From Xenorhabdus mauleonii (lineage in GTDB: Bacteria > Pseudomonadota > Gammaproteobacteria > Enterobacterales > Enterobacteriaceae), in NCBI RefSeq assembly GCF_900113945.1, contig NZ_FORG01000016.1, positions 1 through 64,000 on the forward strand: a stretch of DNA of 64,000 nt, written 5' to 3'. This document shows, piece by piece, positions 25,031 to 35,586 of the stretch (position 1 is its first letter; each line of letters starts with the position of its first letter). Position numbers and translations under genes: made by a program. Under the pieces are notes generated by a model. That model saw only the letters and a program-made list of their open reading frames with translations, was not told where the DNA came from and ran no database searches.

Positions 25031-26275
25031 TTAATCCGGTAAAACACCGTGCTCATGCTTCGCTGTCAATTCAGCAATTCGCATAATAACATTCACTGCC
25101 TGTTCCATGCCTTCCAGCGAAATGAATTCATGCTTACTGTGGTAATTGTACCCGCCGGTGAAAATATTCGGGCATGGCAGGCCGCGATAAGAAAGCTGCG
25201 CCCCATCTGTACCGCCACGAATTGGCTGAATTATCGGCTCAATACCACAATCCAGCATGGCCTGTTTGGCTATATCAATAACGTGTGGATGTTTAATTAT
25301 TTCACTGTGCATATTGTAGTAGCTATCATCCATTGTCAGCTCAATATAGCAATCTGGGTGTAGATCTTTTCCGATTTTTTCAGCGATAGTAAACAACGTT
25401 TCTTTCCGTTTTTCAAAATCCGTACTGTCAAAATCTCGAATGAGATAGTGCATTTCCGCACGTTCCACCGTGCCCTTGATACTCTCCAAGTGATAGAAAC
25501 CTTCATACCCTTCTGTTTTTTCCGGCGTTTCTTCAGAAGGCAGCGCATGATGGATCTGCATTGCCAAAGATAATGCATTGACCATCACCCCTTTGGCGCT
25601 CCCGGTATGAACCATGTTGCCTATAATTTTAATAACCACTGATGCAGCGTTAAAGTTTTCAAACTCCAGTTCCCCCACTCCCCCGCCATCAACGGTATAG
25701 GCCCATTCAGCACCAAATGCTGCAATGTCTAAATAGTGCCCTCCGGAACCAATTTCTTCATCGGGTGTGAAAGCAATGCGTATATCGCCATGTGGAATAT
25801 CTTGTTGTTTCAACCGCACCATTGCTGTGATGATTTCAGCGATCCCCGCTTTATTATCAGCACCCAGCAACGTTTTCCCGTCAGTCGTTATCAATGTCTT
25901 GCCCAACAAATCATGCAATACAGGAAACATGACCGGCGATAACACTTCATCCCCCATTCCCAATGCAATATCTCCCCCACGGTAATTCTCCAGAATTTGG
26001 GGATTAACATGTTTGCCGGAAAAATCAGGTGAGGTATCAAGATGTGAAATGAAGCCAATAACAGGTACAGGCCAAGCAACATTTGATGGTACGGTTGCCA
26101 TAACATACCCTTGTTCATCAAGGGTAACATCAGAAAAACCAAGTTGAATCAGTTCATCGTATAACTCTTTACCAAGTTTCAGTTGGCCGTTACTGCTGGG
26201 AATGGTTTTAGCGGATGGTTTTGATTGAGTATTAAATGCAATATAGTTAAAAAAACGCTCTAATAATCTATCCAT
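25031..26275 (-). CDS. pepT: Peptidase T (tripeptidase)
   Basis: A 414-residue zinc aminotripeptidase of family M20 (E. coli 408). Metal-binding residues are visible: His and Asp in ISHLDTSPD (about 78-84), Asp in [13 protein letters not shown], the Glu pair in [11 protein letters not shown], Asp in [10 protein letters not shown], and the late His in [10 protein letters not shown]. coli has GADDK; here the second Asp is Asn, next to but not the metal-bridging Asp. The last residues are a short extension. Cytoplasmic; releases N-terminal residues from tripeptides. Confidence 0.95.
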   Translation of the reverse strand: MDRLLERFFNYIAFNTQSKPSAKTIPSSNGQLKLGKELYDELIQLGFSDVTLDEQGYVMATVPSNVAWPVPVIGFISHLDTSPDFSGKHVNPQILENYRGGDIALGMGDEVLSPVMFPVLHDLLGKTLITTDGKTLLGADNKAGIAEIITAMVRLKQQDIPHGDIRIAFTPDEEIGSGGHYLDIAAFGAEWAYTVDGGGVGELEFENFNAASVVIKIIGNMVHTGSAKGVMVNALSLAMQIHHALPSEETPEKTEGYEGFYHLESIKGTVERAEMHYLIRDFDSTDFEKRKETLFTIAEKIGKDLHPDCYIELTMDDSYYNMHSEIIKHPHVIDIAKQAMLDCGIEPIIQPIRGGTDGAQLSYRGLPCPNIFTGGYNYHSKHEFISLEGMEQAVNVIMRIAELTAKHEHGVLPD

Positions 26276-26340
26276 CTTCTCCTCCCTAAATCACGTGGGT
26301 TTATTATGGAGAAGATGGATAGAGCAAATCTTGCGTCAAA

Positions 26341-27171
26341 TCAGCTTTTATCTGCCTTCATCTGCTGAATTAAGGTTTGTACATATCCAGTGACAACTTT
26401 GCTGGCATGACCATAATGTTTTTCATCAAACAGATTTTCAACCTGGCTTGGCTCCAGATTCAATTCAACAGTATGTGCCCCAGACAATTTCGCTTCATGC
26501 ACGAAACCAGCCGCAGGATAAACATGGCCTGACGTGCCAATCGCAATAAAAATATCAGCTTCCGCCAAAGCAGAATAAATTTGTTCCATGCCTAATGGCA
26601 TTTCCCCAAACCATACAACATGAGGGCGCAAATAGGAGGGAAACTGGCAGCAATGGCAACGATCATCCATCGTTAATTCACTTGTCCACTCGATCACTTG
26701 GCCGGACTGACAACAACGAACTTTCAGCAATTCACCATGCATATGCAACACACGGCGGCTGCCTGCACGTTCATGCAGATTATCAATATTTTGTGTCACC
26801 AACAGAAAACGATCGCCAAGAAGCTGCTCAAGTTCTGCCAAAGCATAATGTGCGGCATTGGGTTTAATTTCCAATTGTTGAAGCTGCTCCCGACGTGCAT
26901 TGTAGAATGCCTGAACCATATCAGGATCCTTCTGGAAGCCTTCCGGTGTGGCAACATCTTCCACCCGATGTTCTTCCCACAGGCCGTCAGAAGCGCGAAA
27001 TGTTTGAATGCCTGATTCGGCAGAGATCCCTGCCCCAGTCAGCACCACCACATAGGGTTTTTCTATTTTATTTGCCAATCGAATATCCCTGTAAAAGTTT
27101 TGTCGATGTAATCGCTGACGCCGTAACCGTTTAATCCGGTAAAATTTACCGTGCCGATAACGAACCCGCAT
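26341..27171 (-). CDS. cobB: NAD-dependent protein deacylase CobB (sirtuin)
   Basis: A 276-residue SIR2-family deacylase (E. coli long form 279). It removes acetyl and succinyl groups from lysines using NAD+. Present are [10 protein letters not shown] (46-55), [12 protein letters not shown], catalytic His145 in HMHGEL, a CC...CHCC zinc-binding region (153-175) and Tyr90/Arg93, which give desuccinylase activity. The first 37 residues are very basic, as in the long E. coli isoform. In E. coli nagK lies between lolE and cobB; here lolE follows directly after a 160-base gap. Confidence 0.94.
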   Translation of the reverse strand: MRVRYRHGKFYRIKRLRRQRLHRQNFYRDIRLANKIEKPYVVVLTGAGISAESGIQTFRASDGLWEEHRVEDVATPEGFQKDPDMVQAFYNARREQLQQLEIKPNAAHYALAELEQLLGDRFLLVTQNIDNLHERAGSRRVLHMHGELLKVRCCQSGQVIEWTSELTMDDRCHCCQFPSYLRPHVVWFGEMPLGMEQIYSALAEADIFIAIGTSGHVYPAAGFVHEAKLSGAHTVELNLEPSQVENLFDEKHYGHASKVVTGYVQTLIQQMKADKS

Positions 27172-27331
27172 GTCACCATTTCCTTGTCATGTCATTATTA
27201 AATGATTATATGCTCTACTTTCCAAGTGCATTATCTGAAAATACGACTTAAGCGTATTTTTTGTGCTGATTTTCTTACTAAGACAAAATTATACAATAAC
27301 TTGCTTCGAGGTAAGTTGATACCTTGACTTA

Positions 27332-28579
27332 TTATTGACCACTCAAAATTCGTGCTGGATCAAGTTTGCTGGCCCGACGAGCCGGATACCAACTGGCCAA
27401 CAGGCTTAATATCAACGCTGTCAGCAGAACATAAAAGACATCCATTGCATGCAATTCCGAGGGCAGGAAATCAATGAAATAGACATCTCCTGACAGGAAT
27501 TGATGCCCGATCAACTTTTCCAGTCCTTTAATCATAGGCGTCAAATTTAATGATATGAAAACGCCAACGACGGCGCCAATACCGCTGCCAATCATCCCCG
27601 CAATTGAGCCATACCACAAAAAGATCGCTCTGACATGGGCATCTTTGGCACCCAAAGTACGCAGGATCGCGATATCGCTGCTTTTATCTTTCACCGCCAT
27701 AATCAAGGTTGAAATAATGTTGAAACAAGCGACGCCAATAACCAAGATCATGGCCAGATACATGATGCTTCGTACCATCTGGATGTCGTTATACATATAG
27801 CCATAGTCTTTTATCCACGTGCTGATATACACATACCTCCCTGTTGCTTTACCCGCAGCCAAAACCCGCTGATCTGCCGCAAAGACATTATCTGCCTTAA
27901 TGGCAATACCTGTGATGGCATTACCGTAATCCAGATATTGCTGGGCATCAGATAAAGGTACCAGAGCCAGACTATGATCCAGCATGCCACTTAACTGGAA
28001 AACACCCGAGACTTGTAAGCGAATGCGCTTGGGCTGCAAAAGTTTTAAACTTGGATCGCTATTGGGGATCATGACAGTCAGCCAATCCCCTTGTTTGACA
28101 TGCAGAGAATTGGCGACGCCCTGCCCCAAAATGACCTGATTTTTCCCCGCGCTGAAGTGGTTCCACGCCCCGCGGCTCACAAATTGAGGCAAGGAGCTGA
28201 CTTCTGTCTCTGTCGCCAAATCCACCCCACGTACCTGTACGGCATGGAGCTTTTCCCCGCGTTCCATCAAGCCGGTAAATTCAACATAGGGGGATGCCCC
28301 GGCAATTCCCGGAGTGTGCTTTACCTGTTCCAGTGCAGGCTTCCAATCCTGAAAAGGTTGCTCTACCGCATAAATTTGCCCGTGAGGCACAACAGAAAGT
28401 ATCCGGTTATTCAACTCACGTTCGAACCCGTTCATTGCGCTCAGGCCGATAATCAGTACCGCAACACCCAGCATAATGCCCAGAGTTGAAATAACAGAAA
28501 TCAAGGAAACCATCCCTGAACGGCGGCGACCTCTGCTGAATCGTAATGCGGTAAATAATGCAAGAGGCAGATTTGCCAT
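27332..28579 (-). CDS. lolE: Lipoprotein-releasing system transmembrane subunit LolE
   Basis: A 415-residue inner-membrane protein of the LolCDE ABC transporter, which extracts outer-membrane lipoproteins and hands them to LolA. It has one N-terminal membrane helix ([19 protein letters not shown] region), a large periplasmic domain (about 50-265) and three C-terminal helices. The final [20 protein letters not shown] is the typical MacB/FtsX ending. It overlaps lolD by one base (TAATG). The C-terminal gene of the lolC-lolD-lolE operon. Confidence 0.95.
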   Translation of the reverse strand: MANLPLALFTALRFSRGRRRSGMVSLISVISTLGIMLGVAVLIIGLSAMNGFERELNNRILSVVPHGQIYAVEQPFQDWKPALEQVKHTPGIAGASPYVEFTGLMERGEKLHAVQVRGVDLATETEVSSLPQFVSRGAWNHFSAGKNQVILGQGVANSLHVKQGDWLTVMIPNSDPSLKLLQPKRIRLQVSGVFQLSGMLDHSLALVPLSDAQQYLDYGNAITGIAIKADNVFAADQRVLAAGKATGRYVYISTWIKDYGYMYNDIQMVRSIMYLAMILVIGVACFNIISTLIMAVKDKSSDIAILRTLGAKDAHVRAIFLWYGSIAGMIGSGIGAVVGVFISLNLTPMIKGLEKLIGHQFLSGDVYFIDFLPSELHAMDVFYVLLTALILSLLASWYPARRASKLDPARILSGQ

Positions 28580-29283
28580 TACATCTCCCCCGTCAGGGTT
28601 AATTCATCCTGTAGATAACCATCACGCATTTCTACCTGACGGGTCAGGCGATTGGCTAAAGCCAGATCATGGGTCACCACCAAAAATGCTGTACCTTGCC
28701 GTTGATTCAATTCTTGCAAGAGCTGGAACACACTCTCAGCATTACGCTGGTCAAGGTTGCCTGTGGGTTCATCCGCCAATACCAGAGAAGGCTCATTTAC
28801 CAATGCCCGGGCAATTGCAACACGCTGGCGCTCTCCTCCAGACAATTCAGACGGTCGGTGATGCGCCCGCTTTTCCAGCCCGACGGCCGCCAACATGTCC
28901 AGTGCCTTTTGTTTAGCCAACTGACGTTTTTTTCCACCAATAAATAGCGGCATGGCAACATTTTCCAACGCATTAAAATCCGGCAAGAGGTGGTGAAACT
29001 GGTAAATAAAACCAATTTCGTTATTCCGTAGTTCTGCACGCACAGAAGAAGACATATGATTCAAGGACTGCCCCTTGAAAATCACTTCACCAGCCGTGGG
29101 AGAATCCAACCCTCCAAGCAAATGCAATAACGTACTTTTACCCGATCCGGAGCTGCCGACGATTGCCATCATTTCTCCTTGCTGCATAGAAAAAGTGACA
29201 TTTTTCAACACCTCTGTGGAAACATTTCCTTCCTGATATTTTTTACACAGATGATGACACAGCAATAAGGGTTGGTTACTCAT
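28579..29283 (-). CDS. lolD: Lipoprotein-releasing system ATP-binding protein LolD
   Basis: A 234-residue ABC ATPase. Walker A is GSSGSGKST (about 43-51), the signature [15 protein letters not shown] (about 146-160), Walker [13 protein letters not shown] (about 165-176) and the switch His in VVTHDLALA. It powers lipoprotein release by LolC and LolE. It starts inside lolC (8-base overlap) and ends inside the lolE start, so the three subunits are tightly coupled. Confidence 0.96.
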   Translation of the reverse strand: MSNQPLLLCHHLCKKYQEGNVSTEVLKNVTFSMQQGEMMAIVGSSGSGKSTLLHLLGGLDSPTAGEVIFKGQSLNHMSSSVRAELRNNEIGFIYQFHHLLPDFNALENVAMPLFIGGKKRQLAKQKALDMLAAVGLEKRAHHRPSELSGGERQRVAIARALVNEPSLVLADEPTGNLDQRNAESVFQLLQELNQRQGTAFLVVTHDLALANRLTRQVEMRDGYLQDELTLTGEM

Positions 29284-30478
29284 AACGTAGAGCCTCAGCA
29301 GGTTGGACGGCAGCCGCGCGCCAGGATGGATATAAAGTCGAAAGCAAAGATATCAGCATGGCACTGACCGCAATAACCACTACTTGCATAGGATCAAGTG
29401 CAACAGGGAGTTTGATCCCTTCAGTCAACAGACCAATCACCGGCATCAAATTGTTCAACTGGCTGGAAAGCAGTATTCCCAGCCCTGTTCCCAACAGAGC
29501 ACCGATAATGCCCGCCCCTGCGCCTTGTAACATAAAGATTGCCATTATCTGGCGACGGGTCAGCCCTTGAGTCTGCAAGATGGCGATTTCACCTTGTTTT
29601 TCCATCACAAGCAAAGAAAGTGAAGTAATGATATTAAAAGCGGCGACGGCGATAATGAGGCTCAATAACAGACCCATCATATTTTTCTCCATGCGCACCG
29701 CCTGGAAAAATTCACCTTTACGCTCACGCCAATCTTTCCAAATTAACCCATCCGGTAGTTTTTGCTGGCTCAGTTCATCAACTGACAGTGGTTTGTCTAG
29801 ATACAAACGCCATCCGGTAATATCCCCGATGGGATAACGCAGCAAACGTGATGCATCTTGCTGATTGACCAGCATTTCTGTGTCATCAACCTCACTGTTA
29901 GCATAAAACGTACCTGCGACAGTAAATAGCCTCTGGCTGGGAATTCTGCCCATTGGCGTTAATTGACTGGCGCTGGGTACAATAACGCGAATTTGATCAC
30001 CACGTTTAACCCCCAATTTTATCGCCAGCTTTTCTCCCAAAATGACAAAATAACGTCCGGCTTGCAGCTGACTGCGATCACCATCGTCTATATGTTCCGC
30101 CAAAGGTGAATATTCATCAGGTGTAATCCCCAGCATAACGCCGACACCAACATTGCGGGGACTTTGTAGCACCACATCTCCCTGTACCAAAGGGGTAATA
30201 CGGTTAACACCTTTTAAACCCGAAAGTTCACTACTCGGATGTTCAGTGGGATTAATAGAACCCTGTTCCGATGTAATGATTGCCTGGGGCATAAAACCCA
30301 AAATACTTCCTTCCAATGTGCGTTCAAAGCCGTTCATCACTGACAAAACGGTGATCAATGCCGCCACACCCAGCGTGATGCCAATTGCTGATAGCCATGA
30401 AACAAAACGGCCAAACTTGTCGACCGCTCGCCCGCGCATATAGCGCAATCCTATAAATAATGAGACAGATTGAAACAT
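29276..30478 (-). CDS. lolC: Lipoprotein-releasing system transmembrane subunit LolC
   Basis: A 400-residue inner-membrane partner of LolE. It starts [17 protein letters not shown] at the ATG at 30478, matching E. coli LolC; the frame extends 26 codons further upstream without homology. It has a membrane helix at about 20-45, a periplasmic domain with the hook and pad regions that recruit LolA, and three C-terminal helices ending [18 protein letters not shown]. First gene of the operon, divergent from mfd across an ERIC element. Confidence 0.95.
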   Translation of the reverse strand: MFQSVSLFIGLRYMRGRAVDKFGRFVSWLSAIGITLGVAALITVLSVMNGFERTLEGSILGFMPQAIITSEQGSINPTEHPSSELSGLKGVNRITPLVQGDVVLQSPRNVGVGVMLGITPDEYSPLAEHIDDGDRSQLQAGRYFVILGEKLAIKLGVKRGDQIRVIVPSASQLTPMGRIPSQRLFTVAGTFYANSEVDDTEMLVNQQDASRLLRYPIGDITGWRLYLDKPLSVDELSQQKLPDGLIWKDWRERKGEFFQAVRMEKNMMGLLLSLIIAVAAFNIITSLSLLVMEKQGEIAILQTQGLTRRQIMAIFMLQGAGAGIIGALLGTGLGILLSSQLNNLMPVIGLLTEGIKLPVALDPMQVVVIAVSAMLISLLSTLYPSWRAAAVQPAEALRYE

Positions 30479-30610
30479 GAAATCTGTACGCCCCTGTTGC
30501 CAAAGCAAAGTGTTCAGGGATAATAAAGGGTAGCAATACTTTATGGAACCACCCATATCCCGGTTATGTGGTTTTTTTTACTTTATCTCAACCTGCCAGC
30601 GTATTTATTG

Positions 30611-30736
30611 TATACCCTATGGATTTTAAAGTGCATCGAGTCGGCAAGGGAGTGATCCTCGGAAGCATAGATAACTATGTGGCCGAAGTGAACAAGTACA
30701 GCCAACAAAGAGACTATTTGAAACACGACGGGTATA
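30611..30736 (+). repeat. ERIC element (126 bp) between lolC and mfd
   Basis: The block begins TATACCC and ends GGGTATA and contains the ERIC landmarks GGCAAGGGAGTGATCC, GGAAGCATAGATAACTATGTGGC and AGCCAAC, with a hyphenated central palindrome. Length is one base short of the 127-bp enterobacterial ERIC consensus. It fills most of the lolC-mfd gap, and the apparent short frame across it is not a gene. ERIC transcripts can form stable hairpins affecting adjacent mRNA. Confidence 0.85.
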
Positions 30737-30798
30737 AAGCTACTGGGTCAAAAATGTGTTGGGAATGAACTGAATCTTAGAGAACACATCAAACGCTT

Positions 30799-33700
30799 AT
30801 GTCAGCAAAATATCGTTATCAACTTCCTGAACGCCGTGGTGATATCCGCCACTTAGGTCATTTAACGGGTGCGGCCAGTGCCGTTGAATGTGCAGAAATC
30901 ATTGAACGTCACTCAGGGCCAATACTGCTGGTGACAAAGGATATGCAGAACGCCCTGCGATTGCGTGATGAAATCCAACAATTCACCCATGCCCCAATAA
31001 ATATGATGTCAGATTGGGAAACACTGCCTTACGATAGTTTTTCTCCCCATCAAGAAATCATTTCCAATCGCCTGTCTACACTGTACCACTTACCCTTTAT
31101 GACGAAAGGTGCGTTGATCCTTCCCGTCAATACGTTAATGCAACTTGTCTGCCCACACGGTTATCTTAAAGGGCATGCCTTGGTCATGCATAAAGGGCAA
31201 CAGCTTTCCCGCGATAAATTACGGGCAGAGTTAGAACAAGCGGGCTATCGCAGCGTTGAGCAAGTGCTTGAACATGGTGAGTTTGCCACGCGTGGGGCTT
31301 TGTTCGACCTATTCCCCATGGGAAGCGAACACCCTTACCGCATTGACTTTTTTGACGATGAAATAGATAGCCTGCGCATTTTTGACGTCGATACTCAACG
31401 AACGCTGACAGAGGTAGAAAAAATCAGTTTATTGCCAGCCCATGAGTTTCCGACTGATAAGGAAGCGATTGAGCTGTTTCGCAGCCAGTGGCGTGAACAG
31501 TTTGAAGTTCGCCGTGATGCTGAACATATTTACCAGCAAGTCAGCAAAAAAATGTTGCCTGCTGGAATCGAATATTGGCAACCGTTGTTTTTTGAACAAC
31601 CCTTGCCTTCCCTCTTCGATTATTTACCTGAAAATACGCTGGTTATTACACAAGATTTAATCAATGCAGCAGAGCGTTTCTGGCAAGATACAGAACAACG
31701 CTTTGAAAGCCGCAAGGTTGATCCCATGCGTCCGCTGCTTTCTCCTGAAAAAATTTGGTTGCCCGTCAATAAGCTATTTTCAGCCTTGAAAAACTGGCCT
31801 CGCATTCAGATAAGCAACGAAGCCCTTGCTCAAAAGACAGGAAATACCAACCTTGCCTATCAATCTCTGCCTGATTTATCGATTGCAGCCCAACATAAAG
31901 CGCCATTAGATAAATTACGTCGCTTCATGGAACAGTTCAGCGGCAAGATTATCTTTTCAGTGGAAAGCGAAGGCCGCCGGGAATCCGTACAGGAGTTGCT
32001 GTCGCGAATCAAGGTCAGCCCGACAAAAATCAATCAATTGTCAGAAGCCAATCAATCTGGTCACTTTTTGATGATTGGTGCAGCAGAACACGGTTTTGTT
32101 GACGAAGAAAATCAACTCGCACTTATCTGTGAAAGCGACATGCTCGGTGAGCGGGTTAGCCGTCGCCGCCAAGATAATCGACGCACGATAAATACCGATA
32201 CGTTAATCCGCAATCTTGCTGAATTACGGCATGGTCAGCCTGTTGTGCACCTTGAACACGGAGTCGGGCGCTATCAAGGGTTAACCACGCTGGAAGCCGG
32301 TGGAATCAAAGCTGAATATCTTATTCTGACCTACTCCGGGGAAGACAAACTCTATGTACCTGTATCCTCCCTTCATTTAATCAGCCGTTATGCCGGTGGC
32401 GCTGAAGAGAGCGCGCCCTTGCACAAGCTGGGGGGAGAAGCATGGAGCAAGGCTCGCCAGAAAGCCGCAGAAAAAGTGTGTGATGTGGCGGCTGAATTAT
32501 TGGATGTTTACGCGCAACGAGCTGTCAAATCGGGTTTTGCCTTCACCAATGATCGCGAACAATATCAACTGTTCTGCCAAAACTTCCCATTCGATACCAC
32601 TCCAGATCAAGAACAAGCCATCAATGCGGTTATCAATGACATGTGCCAACCCATTGCCATGGATCGGCTGGTATGTGGTGATGTCGGTTTCGGGAAAACA
32701 GAAGTCGCAATGCGCGCTGCATTTCTTGCCATCACCAATAACAAGCAGGTTGCCGTGTTAGTGCCAACGACCTTATTGGCGCAGCAGCATTATGATAATT
32801 TCCGCGATCGCTTTGCCAATTGGCCGGTACACATTGAAGTGATGTCACGTTTTCGCAGTGCGAAAGAGCAACAGCAAGTCATTGATATGGCAGCGGAAGG
32901 AAAAGTCGATATTATCATCGGCACTCACAAGCTCCTGCAAAGTGATCTGCGCTGGAAAGATCTTGGCTTGTTGATTGTCGATGAGGAACACCGCTTTGGT
33001 GTCCGCCATAAAGAGCGTATTAAAGCCATCCGTGCGGATGTTGATGTTCTGACTTTGACCGCAACCCCGATTCCCCGCACCCTCAACATGGCAATGAGCG
33101 GAATGCGTGATCTGTCCATTATTGCAACACCTCCGGCCCGTCGTTTGGCAGTAAAAACTTTCGTGCGGGAGTATGACAACCTGATCATTCGCGAATCCAT
33201 TCTGCGTGAAATTTTGCGTGGCGGGCAGGTGTACTATCTGTATAACGATGTCGAAAATATTGAAAAGGCCAAAATCCGCCTTGAAGAGTTAGTACCGGAA
33301 GCCAGAATTGTTGTTGGTCATGGACAAATGCGTGAGCGTGATCTGGAACGCGTCATGACGGATTTCCACCACCAGCGTTTTAATGTTCTGGTTTGTACCA
33401 CGATTATTGAGACAGGGATTGATATTCCCAGCGCCAATACCATCATTATTGAGCGTGCTGATCATTTCGGCTTGGCTCAATTGCATCAATTGCGGGGACG
33501 GGTTGGGCGCTCGCATCATCAAGCCTACGCCTATTTATTGACCCCTCATCCAAAAGCCATGACCAGTGATGCACAAAAGCGGCTAGAAGCCATTGCATCC
33601 CTTGAAGATTTAGGAGCCGGTTTTGCGTTGGCTACCCATGATTTGGAAATCAGGGGAGCCGGTGAGTTACTGGGTGAAGATCAAAGTGGGCAAATGGCCA

Positions 33701-34239
33701 GCATCGGTTTCACGCTTTATATGGAATTATTGGAAAGCGCCGTTAACGCACTCAAGGAAGGCCGTGAACCTTCACTTGAAGATTTAAGCAGTAGTCAGAC
33801 AGATATAGAATTGCGCATGCCTGTCTTACTTCCTGATGACTATATTCCCGATGTTAATATGCGTCTGTCTTTCTATAAACGTATCGCCAGTGCGCGGGAT
33901 GATAATGAACTGGAAGAGCTTAAGGTCGAGCTCATAGACCGGTTTGGCTTGCTCCCTGATCCGGGTCGGCAGTTGCTGCAATCCGCGTCTATTCGTCTGG
34001 CAGCACATAGCTTGGGCATTAAACGGATTGAAGCACACGAAAAAGGTGGTTTCATCGAATTTAGTCATGACAATAAAGTTGACCCTAACTATTTGATCGG
34101 ATTATTGCAGACACAACCCAATGTTTATCGTCTTGATGGCCCATCGAAACTAAAATTCATTACCGAATTGACCGAACGGGCGGCCCGTGTTTCTTTCATC
34201 CAGCAATTATTGGAGTCTTTCGCTAAACATTCACTGTGA
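30799..34239 (+). CDS. mfd: Transcription-repair coupling factor Mfd
   Basis: A 1146-residue ATP-dependent DNA translocase (E. coli 1148). It removes RNA polymerase stalled at lesions and recruits UvrA. In order: UvrB-like N-terminal domains (1-350, including SDWETLPYDSFSPHQEIISNRL), RNA-polymerase-interaction domain (GQPVVHLEHGVGRYQGL, about 480-545), helicase motifs (Walker A GDVGFGKTEVA about 630, DEEHRFGV, TATPIPRTLNMA, Q..GRVGRSHHQAYAYLL) and a TRCF C-terminal domain. Complete and undisturbed. Divergent from lolCDE. Confidence 0.97.
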   Translation: MSAKYRYQLPERRGDIRHLGHLTGAASAVECAEIIERHSGPILLVTKDMQNALRLRDEIQQFTHAPINMMSDWETLPYDSFSPHQEIISNRLSTLYHLPFMTKGALILPVNTLMQLVCPHGYLKGHALVMHKGQQLSRDKLRAELEQAGYRSVEQVLEHGEFATRGALFDLFPMGSEHPYRIDFFDDEIDSLRIFDVDTQRTLTEVEKISLLPAHEFPTDKEAIELFRSQWREQFEVRRDAEHIYQQVSKKMLPAGIEYWQPLFFEQPLPSLFDYLPENTLVITQDLINAAERFWQDTEQRFESRKVDPMRPLLSPEKIWLPVNKLFSALKNWPRIQISNEALAQKTGNTNLAYQSLPDLSIAAQHKAPLDKLRRFMEQFSGKIIFSVESEGRRESVQELLSRIKVSPTKINQLSEANQSGHFLMIGAAEHGFVDEENQLALICESDMLGERVSRRRQDNRRTINTDTLIRNLAELRHGQPVVHLEHGVGRYQGLTTLEAGGIKAEYLILTYSGEDKLYVPVSSLHLISRYAGGAEESAPLHKLGGEAWSKARQKAAEKVCDVAAELLDVYAQRAVKSGFAFTNDREQYQLFCQNFPFDTTPDQEQAINAVINDMCQPIAMDRLVCGDVGFGKTEVAMRAAFLAITNNKQVAVLVPTTLLAQQHYDNFRDRFANWPVHIEVMSRFRSAKEQQQVIDMAAEGKVDIIIGTHKLLQSDLRWKDLGLLIVDEEHRFGVRHKERIKAIRADVDVLTLTATPIPRTLNMAMSGMRDLSIIATPPARRLAVKTFVREYDNLIIRESILREILRGGQVYYLYNDVENIEKAKIRLEELVPEARIVVGHGQMRERDLERVMTDFHHQRFNVLVCTTIIETGIDIPSANTIIIERADHFGLAQLHQLRGRVGRSHHQAYAYLLTPHPKAMTSDAQKRLEAIASLEDLGAGFALATHDLEIRGAGELLGEDQSGQMASIGFTLYMELLESAVNALKEGREPSLEDLSSSQTDIELRMPVLLPDDYIPDVNMRLSFYKRIASARDDNELEELKVELIDRFGLLPDPGRQLLQSASIRLAAHSLGIKRIEAHEKGGFIEFSHDNKVDPNYLIGLLQTQPNVYRLDGPSKLKFITELTERAARVSFIQQLLESFAKHSL

Positions 34240-34350
34240 GCCCAATAGGTTCCGGCAACAATCACTGGCTTTCGCTCAGTGGAAAATGGGAATGAACAGT
34301 GGACAGGAAAATGGCTCAGAAAATGGATAGAAAGATTAAGGGTTAATTTT

Positions 34351-34439
34351 AAGATTGCGCTATCACGCCAACGCAATTCACCAAAGTCGTTTCATGTGAA
34401 TTACGTGCAAAGATAGCGCAATCATGTACGCTATCTTTG
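34351..34439 (+). terminator. Two alternative hairpins downstream of mfd
   Basis: Hairpin B is CAAAGATAGCG (34408-34418) with CGCTATCTTTG (34429-34439), an 11-bp stem and 10-base loop. Hairpin A pairs GATTGCGCTATC (34353 onward) with GATAGCGCAATC (34412 onward), with inner arms GCAATTCA/TGAATT. Both use 34412-34418, so only one can form. They lie between convergent mfd and the ycfJ-like gene; B is a likely terminator. Confidence 0.55.
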
Positions 34440-34460
34440 GCCATTGGGCAGAGAAAATGA

Positions 34461-34931
34461 TTATTCCAGCGGTGCGTTAATAATTAATTGCCCTTTCTCA
34501 TTTAAAGGGATTGAGCTCCCCGGTTCATAGGGCATTCTGACCTTGCCGCCACCTTTTTCACCGATCTCATAATTGATATCATATCCAATGATACTGACTT
34601 GCTCAAAATGAACTGGTATGCAATGTTCCAGTGCTGAATGAGATAAAGCGGGATATTCTTTCTTTACTTTTAAGTAATCAAGCAGAGTTAATATCTGGTA
34701 TTCGCGGGCAACCAGACTATTTCCCGGCAAATCTTTTACCGTAGCTGGAATGGGGAATACGGCGATATGGCAATAGGATTGGTGAACGGTAATAGATGCT
34801 CGTATCGGTTCCGAAGATACTACTTTCGCAACATTGGGAAACGGGGGCTTAAAACAATACGTTGCAACACCAATGGCAGCAATAGTAATTATGAAACCAA
34901 GTAAGTACTGTCTTATATTTAGTTTAACCAC
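34461..34931 (-). CDS. YcfJ-like protein lacking the glycine zipper
   Basis: A 156-residue membrane-anchored protein with an N-terminal helix (YLLGFIITIAAIGVATYCF, about 9-27). The flanks match E. coli YcfJ: VAKVVSSEPIRASITVHQSYCHIAV near 35-60 and IIGYDINYEIGEKGGGKVRMPYEPGSSIPLNEKGQLII at the end. E. coli YcfJ carries a glycine-zipper two-helix segment between these (GSVLGAVAGGVIGHQFGGG). Here that segment is missing and replaced by a charged helical stretch (DLPGNSLVAREYQILTLLDYLKVKKEY). The gene is also next to mfd in E. coli. Function unknown in both. Confidence 0.75.
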   Translation of the reverse strand: MVKLNIRQYLLGFIITIAAIGVATYCFKPPFPNVAKVVSSEPIRASITVHQSYCHIAVFPIPATVKDLPGNSLVAREYQILTLLDYLKVKKEYPALSHSALEHCIPVHFEQVSIIGYDINYEIGEKGGGKVRMPYEPGSSIPLNEKGQLIINAPLE

Positions 34932-35494
34932 ATAGCACCTTGATATATTAATAATTTTATACGCATTTTATTAAGCAACTCTTTCGGTGTATAAAAAGAA
35001 CTAAAAATGCGTTTAATTTATTATTTAAGAAAAGTCCTATTCCAATAATCCAATTTTATAAAAAATATAATTTATTCCAGTAGGATTTGCGTGTGTTTAT
35101 TCCCTCGGATTTATCTGTCTACGAAACTGATTTGAAATAACAAATAAAATATCTTAGTGGAATCCTTTCTAATCCTAACAGCTCAAGTAAAATTGCGATA
35201 CTACAGTAAGCTAACTAAAACTCACTTTATTACAACGATTAGTTAAGTGCATAAATAAATTACTGCACTTTCTTAAAGGATATTCCACAGTAAAATTATC
35301 TAAATTTTCCCTTTGTATCATATAAATATAAGAATATCTCCATTATTTAAAATAAACTCACATATAACAATAATTAGTTAATTCGATGCAATGGCTTTAT
35401 GGAATATAAATAAAACTTTATTCATTATAATAAACAAGTTCGGTAAATTTAGAGAAGAATTATTATGATATGTATAATAATAAATATAACGCGT
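34932..35494. other. AT-rich intergenic region between ycfJ-like gene and ndh terminator
   Basis: About 560 bases of very AT-rich sequence with no supported gene or RNA. It presumably contains the promoter for the ycfJ-like gene. I see no repeat family or recognised regulatory motif in it. Confidence 0.5.
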
Positions 35495-35540
35495 AAAAAA
35501 ATGGCCCGCCTGAATTAATTAAATTCGGACGGGCCATTTT
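35495..35540 (-). terminator. ndh terminator
   Basis: A nearly perfect palindrome centred on TGAATTAATTAAATTC, with outer arms AATGGCCCG and CGGGCCATT. On the minus strand it is followed by six T residues. It lies 46 bases after the ndh stop. Confidence 0.85.
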
Positions 35541-35586
35541 TCAAATCAGTATCTCAGCTCAATTTACCTGCCGAGTTTTCAATTAG

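Noticed and set aside
30568-30768. 66-residue frame between lolC and mfd
   Set aside because: It is a reading of the ERIC element at 30611-30736, with no ribosome site or protein-like composition.
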